Positions 60,531-64,000 of a DNA stretch of 64,000 bases are shown here, piece after piece (position 1 is the stretch's first letter; each line of letters opens with the position of its first letter). Source of the stretch: Pseudomonas viridiflava (GTDB lineage: Bacteria > Pseudomonadota > Gammaproteobacteria > Pseudomonadales > Pseudomonadaceae); NCBI GenBank assembly GCA_900596015.1, contig UVIF01000012.1, forward strand, positions 310,001 to 374,000. Reading direction: 5' to 3'. The translations under genes and the position numbers were made by a program. The notes below the pieces were generated by a model. It made no database searches and was not told where the DNA came from. It saw nothing but the letters and a program-made list of their open reading frames with translations.

Positions 60531-60965
60531 TCAAACCAGCGAAGGCGGCGCACGCGTACGAGCGCCCGGGAACACGGCCTGTGTCGCATGCCCCGCGCGG
60601 GGCTCGGCCATGAAGACACTGTGCGGGCGCTGCGCATTCGCCCCCGCAATGGCCAACGCCTGAGGCAGCGCCGGGCAATGGAAGAACAGGCTGCAGTAAC
60701 CGCACTTTTCCATCAGCACGTGCAGGTCGCTACTGCTCGCGCCGCTGCCGTGATGCCCGCCATGAGCCTGGTGGTCCATGGCAGGCATGTCCATGACAGG
60801 CACGGCGCTGTCCAGCATCACTCTGGACATCCGGTGGTCCATCGGCATGGACTGGGAAATCAGCGGGCCGATGAACATCATCAGCATCGCGAACAGGCTG
60901 ATCCAGCTGGCGCGCGCCTTGGCGGACGGCGTGGAAGGAGGGCGCTTGGCGCTCAGCGCATTCAT
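60531..60965 (-). CDS. DUF2946 family protein
   Basis: A 144-residue protein with one N-terminal membrane segment (SWISLFAMLMMFIGPLISQ) and a Met/His-rich linker (MPMDHRMSRV, MDMPAMDHQAHGGHHG). A CxxC-type motif EKCGYCSLFFHCP follows. This is the DUF2946 pattern, often found next to copper transport genes, and is probably a periplasm-facing metal-binding protein. It is co-oriented with the PCu(A)C gene 4 bp upstream of it and the PepSY gene downstream. Confidence 0.85.
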   Translation of the reverse strand: MNALSAKRPPSTPSAKARASWISLFAMLMMFIGPLISQSMPMDHRMSRVMLDSAVPVMDMPAMDHQAHGGHHGSGASSSDLHVLMEKCGYCSLFFHCPALPQALAIAGANAQRPHSVFMAEPRAGHATQAVFPGARTRAPPSLV

Positions 60966-60969
60966 TCAG

Positions 60970-61452
60970 TCAATGCGCATGCTCGGCGGCCTCATCCTGC
61001 GCGGGCGCCTGCTTGAGTACCTGCACTTGCACAACGAAATCACCTGCCTTGGCGAAGTGCAGCGTCACGGGAAAATGCTGGCCCGCCTGCAGTGGGTTGC
61101 TCAGCTTGAGGTCCAGCAGCATCACGTGAAACGCCATGGGCGCGAACACCGCGTGGCCGCTGGCCGGAATGGTCACGCCCTGCACCTGCTGCATTTTCAT
61201 CATGCCGTCCTGGTTGATGTGTTGATGCAGTTGTGCCTCCCCGGCGATGGGCGTGTCGACGCTGGTCAGCGTGTCGTCGTCGAGCCCGCGGTTGCGCAGC
61301 TCGAAGTACACCGCGACGGTGGGCGCATTGGGCGGCAGTTCCTGCGCCCAGGGTTCGACGACGAGCAGGTCTCCCGCCTTGTATTGACGGACGTCGCCCT
61401 GTGCGGCGGCAGCGAGCAGCATGAGCACACAGGCAGACCAGAACCTTTTCAT
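60970..61452 (-). CDS. Copper chaperone PCu(A)C
   Basis: Periplasmic copper chaperone of 160 residues. The signal peptide MKRFWSACVLMLLAAAAQG is followed by a beta-sandwich with the copper ligands of the H-M-H-M motif in LHQHINQDGMMKMQ and PMAFHVMLLDL. A His-ended tail (DEAAEHAH) could bind further metal. These proteins deliver Cu(I) to the CuA/CuB sites of cytochrome oxidase. ATG 61452 gives the signal peptide; upstream extension encodes REP sequence. Confidence 0.92.
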   Translation of the reverse strand: MKRFWSACVLMLLAAAAQGDVRQYKAGDLLVVEPWAQELPPNAPTVAVYFELRNRGLDDDTLTSVDTPIAGEAQLHQHINQDGMMKMQQVQGVTIPASGHAVFAPMAFHVMLLDLKLSNPLQAGQHFPVTLHFAKAGDFVVQVQVLKQAPAQDEAAEHAH

Positions 61453-61481
61453 CGCAGACACCCCGGTACGAAAGCCGCCAT

Positions 61482-61645
61482 TGTAGCAGCGGCGCAAGCC
61501 GCGTCGGCGGCATACGCAATAAATCTGATCCACCGCGCAGGCCGCATCGGCGGTAACCGCAATAAATCTGACGCACCGCGCAAGCCGCATCATCAGGCAC
61601 CGCAATGCTCTGTAGCAGCGGCGCAAGCCGCGTCAGCAGGCGCCG
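61482..61645. repeat. REP array overlapping the 3' end of cobK
   Basis: Two full direct copies of TGTAGCAGCGGCGCAAGCCG (from 61482 and 61611) and two partial copies (CACCGCGCAGGCCGCATCGG, CACCGCGCAAGCCGCATCAT) with a repeated GCAATAAATCTGA. The last copy supplies the cobK stop codon. Confidence 0.85.
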
Positions 61646-62358
61646 CGATTCATCTGCACCTGCAATGACGCCGCATCCATGAACATGCGGTCCACTGCTG
61701 GCAGCGTCGGGCGCTTGAGCACCAACACCGGCAACCCCAACTCCCGCGCCACCTGCAGCTTGGGCTCGGTCGCACCGCTGCCGCTGTTCTTGCTGATCAG
61801 CACGTCGATCCGGCGGCTGGCAAACAAGGCGCGTTCGTCGTCCAGACAAAAGGGACCACGGGCGCCGATGACCTCGCATTGGGCCGTGCCCGGGTAAGGG
61901 TCCAGGGCCCGCAGGGTCCAATGCTGATGCGGCGGGATCTCGTGCAGGTGCTGCAGGGGTTCGCGACCCAGGGTAAACAGCGGTCGCTGGAACGGTGCCA
62001 GCGCCTGCACCAGTTCAGCCCAGTCGACTACCTCCCTCCAGTCGTCACCCGCCTGAGGCTCCCAGGCCGGACGGCGCAAGGCCCAGCACTCGATACCGGC
62101 CAGGCTCGCAGCCTTCGCAGCATTGGCGCTGATCTGCGCCGCATAGGGATGAGTCGCGTCCACCAGCAGCGTAATGCCCTCGTCACGAATGTAGGCTGCC
62201 AGCCCTTCAGCCCCGCCATACCCACCGACACGCACCTGACAACGCAGGTCGGTCGGCACGCGGCCCACGCCCGCCAGGCTGTAGACATGCTCAGGCCCCA
62301 AGGTCCGTGCGATCGCCAAGGCTTCGGTTACGCCGCCGAGCAGCAGAATGCGCTTCAT
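61633..62358 (-). CDS. cobK: Precorrin-6A reductase
   Basis: NADPH-dependent reductase of the aerobic cobalamin pathway, 241 residues. The N-terminus [18 protein letters not shown] binds [22 protein letters not shown] is the family signature, and [30 protein letters not shown] lies near the C-terminus. The ATG at 62358 overlaps the cbiD stop (ATGA). The last residues and stop fall in a REP element. Confidence 0.95.
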   Translation of the reverse strand: MKRILLLGGVTEALAIARTLGPEHVYSLAGVGRVPTDLRCQVRVGGYGGAEGLAAYIRDEGITLLVDATHPYAAQISANAAKAASLAGIECWALRRPAWEPQAGDDWREVVDWAELVQALAPFQRPLFTLGREPLQHLHEIPPHQHWTLRALDPYPGTAQCEVIGARGPFCLDDERALFASRRIDVLISKNSGSGATEPKLQVARELGLPVLVLKRPTLPAVDRMFMDAASLQVQMNRGAC

Positions 62359-63452
62359 GGCTTCACCCCCGCCCAACCGACGATGCCACCTTGGCGGTCG
62401 ATCGCGAACACCTCCACCTGAACCTGATCCGGCACCACGCTGCAGGCGAAGCGCCAGGCATGGCGGCAGACTTCATCGCCCAGCTTCACACCTTCGGCAT
62501 GGGCCAGGGCCAAGGCTTGCTGGCTGGTGTTGGCCGCGCAGATCCGCGCTTGCAGGTCACTGCCCGCGCCGATGTCGCGCGCCCAACCCGCCAATTGCGT
62601 CAGGTCGATGCTCGAATGCCGGCTGTGCAGGTCCATGTGCCCCGCCGCCAGCTTGCTGATCTTGCCGAAACCGCCACACAGGCTGAGTTTGTCCACGGGC
62701 ACCTTGCGCAGGTGTTTGAGTACCGCACCGACGAAGTCGCCCATCTCGATCAGCGCGATCTCGGGCAACGCGTAGACCTGGCGCATGGTGTCCTCGCTGG
62801 CATTGCCGGTACACGCGGCGATGTGCCGGTAGCCGTTGGTGGTCGCCACATCGATGCCTTGATGAATGGAGGCGATGTAAGCCGCGCACGAGAACGGCCG
62901 CACGATGCCGCTGGTGCCCAGGATCGACAGTCCACCAAGGATGCCCAGGCGCGGGTTCATGGTCTTGAGCGCCAGGCCGGCGCCGTTCTCGACGTTGACG
63001 GTGACCTCGAAGCCGCCGCCGTAGCCATGTTCTTCGGCCAACCGCGCCAGATGCTCGCTGATCATCCGCCGCGGCACCGGATTGATCGCCGGTTCACCGA
63101 CGCCCAGCACCAGTCCGGGTCGGGTCACGGTGCCCACACCGTCGCCGGCCAGGAAGCGGATGCCGGGCACCTCCAGCAGGCGTACCCGGGTGTACAGCAG
63201 CGCGCCGTGGGTCACGTCCGGGTCGTCGCCGCCGTCCTTGAGGGTACCCGCTTCAGCGCCGTCGGCATTCAGCCGGCAGAACTCCAGACGCATCGACACC
63301 TGCTTGCCCTTGGGCAGCACGATATGCACCGCATCGCTGGCGCCTGCGCCGAGCAGCAGCCGCGCGGCGGCCAGACTGGTGGCCGTGGCGCAGCTGCCAG
63401 TGGTCAGGCCGCTGCGCAGTGGCGCTGGCTGCTCCGCTGTTTCTTCACGCAT
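62355..63452 (-). CDS. cbiD: Cobalt-precorrin-5B C1-methyltransferase CbiD
   Basis: A 365-residue protein. It begins with the CbiD pattern [23 protein letters not shown] and contains [31 protein letters not shown] and [28 protein letters not shown]. It catalyses ring contraction-linked methylation at C1; in aerobic pseudomonads it stands in for CobF. ATG 63452 gives the family N-terminus and overlaps the end of cobL by 8 bp. Confidence 0.95.
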   Translation of the reverse strand: MREETAEQPAPLRSGLTTGSCATATSLAAARLLLGAGASDAVHIVLPKGKQVSMRLEFCRLNADGAEAGTLKDGGDDPDVTHGALLYTRVRLLEVPGIRFLAGDGVGTVTRPGLVLGVGEPAINPVPRRMISEHLARLAEEHGYGGGFEVTVNVENGAGLALKTMNPRLGILGGLSILGTSGIVRPFSCAAYIASIHQGIDVATTNGYRHIAACTGNASEDTMRQVYALPEIALIEMGDFVGAVLKHLRKVPVDKLSLCGGFGKISKLAAGHMDLHSRHSSIDLTQLAGWARDIGAGSDLQARICAANTSQQALALAHAEGVKLGDEVCRHAWRFACSVVPDQVQVEVFAIDRQGGIVGWAGVKP

Positions 63453-64000
63453 CGAAAGGCTTGACCGCGTCGAGCAGGGTGATCGGCAGCGCCTGGCGCC
63501 AGGTGTCGAACTCGCCCAACGGACAGGCCTGGGCAATGTGCAGGCGAGTCAGTTCGCCACCGTAGCGCTCGCGCCACTGCACCAGAGTCACTTCGCTTTG
63601 CAGCGTGACCGCGTTGGCCACCAGACGTCCGCCGGGTTTGAGCGCCGCCCAGCAGTCGCTCAGCACGTTCTCGCGGGTGACGCCGCCGCCGATGAAGATC
63701 GCGTCAGGCATGGCCAGCCCGGCCAGGGCATCCGGCGCCCGACCGCGCACCAGTTGCAGACCCGGCACGCCGAGAGCGTCACGGTTGTGTTCGATCAAGG
63801 CTTGCCGGCCTTCGTCGGATTCGACCGCGATGGCACGGCAACTGCGGTGGGCGCGCATCCATTCGATGCCGATCGAGCCACAGCCGGCACCGACGTCCCA
63901 CAGCAACTCGCCCGGCTGGGGTGCCAGACGGGCCAGGGTCACTGCGCGAATATCGCGCTTGGTCAGTTGGCCATCGTGGCGAAAGGCAGTGTCGGGCAGG
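63445..64000 (-). CDS. cobL: Precorrin-6Y C5,15-methyltransferase (decarboxylating), C-terminal part, truncated by window
   Basis: The frame stays open to the right edge, so the gene starts beyond base 64000. The visible 185 codons form the CbiT-like domain. It starts with a [19 protein letters not shown] segment, the SAM-binding motif [16 protein letters not shown], then [12 protein letters not shown] and [17 protein letters not shown]. This domain does the decarboxylation and C15 methylation of precorrin-6B. The start codon at 63942 is internal and not real. Confidence 0.94.
   Translation of the reverse strand, partial: LPDTAFRHDGQLTKRDIRAVTLARLAPQPGELLWDVGAGCGSIGIEWMRAHRSCRAIAVESDEGRQALIEHNRDALGVPGLQLVRGRAPDALAGLAMPDAIFIGGGVTRENVLSDCWAALKPGGRLVANAVTLQSEVTLVQWRERYGGELTRLHIAQACPLGEFDTWRQALPITLLDAVKPFDA

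Overview
The window reads as chromosome of a fluorescent Pseudomonas of the P. putida type. Evidence: high GC, gene order hisZ-purA-MCP / tRNA-Leu-rnr-rlmB-rpsF-rpsR-rplI-dnaB / azurin / liv / ureEFG / osmE / urt-ure / cob, and many extragenic palindromes (REP/BIME) of the P. putida kind. No transposase, integrase, phage gene or CRISPR array is seen. The window cuts into hisZ at the left and cobL at the right.

Layout. 1-8 kb: hisZ (partial), purA, a chemoreceptor, a two-gene Fe(III) ABC system without ATPase, and two tandem tRNA-Leu(CAG) units, each with its own promoter and terminator. 8-18 kb: housekeeping block rnr-rlmB, rpsF-rpsR-membrane protein-rplI, dnaB, then a YgiQ-type radical SAM gene. 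18.5-24.3 kb: a three-gene transglutaminase / amidoligase / circularly permuted ATP-grasp-alpha-E operon, a predicted and poorly characterised peptide-modification system. Its first gene has apparently lost the middle of its amidoligase domain. 24.4-26.2 kb: azurin and pncB. 26.4-31.8 kb: livJHMGF branched-chain amino acid transporter with an NtrC-like site and a near-perfect sigma-54 promoter. 31.8-32.5 kb: a gene-free stretch rich in DnaA-box-like sequences. 32.5-34.4 kb: an SDR reductase and an AGE-family isomerase.

34.5-58.7 kb is dominated by nitrogen and urea metabolism in two blocks: ureE-ureF-ureG-hupE/ureJ, and urtABCDE-ureD-ureA-GNAT-ureB-ureC. Each block is preceded by a sigma-54-like promoter with correct GG/GC spacing and by NtrC-like palindromes, as is liv. 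I read this as one nitrogen-limitation regulon that imports urea and amino acids, builds urease and matures its nickel site. Between the blocks lie a DesT-like TetR regulator, a secreted 13-residue-repeat protein, an AsmA-like protein, a ferritin-like protein, osmE, an AI-2E-family membrane protein, a YegD-type Hsp70, cbpA with a possible heat-shock promoter, and an 861-residue toxin-like protein. The start codon and ribosome binding site of the toxin-like gene lie inside a predicted hairpin.

59-64 kb: a copper-handling group (PepSY membrane protein, DUF2946 protein, PCu(A)C chaperone) and the cobalamin genes cobK, cbiD and cobL (partial).

Most candidates for new biology: the amidoligase-deleted operon, the toxin-like gene with altered active-site motifs and a leader hairpin, the DnaA-box-like cluster, and the 13-residue-repeat secreted protein.
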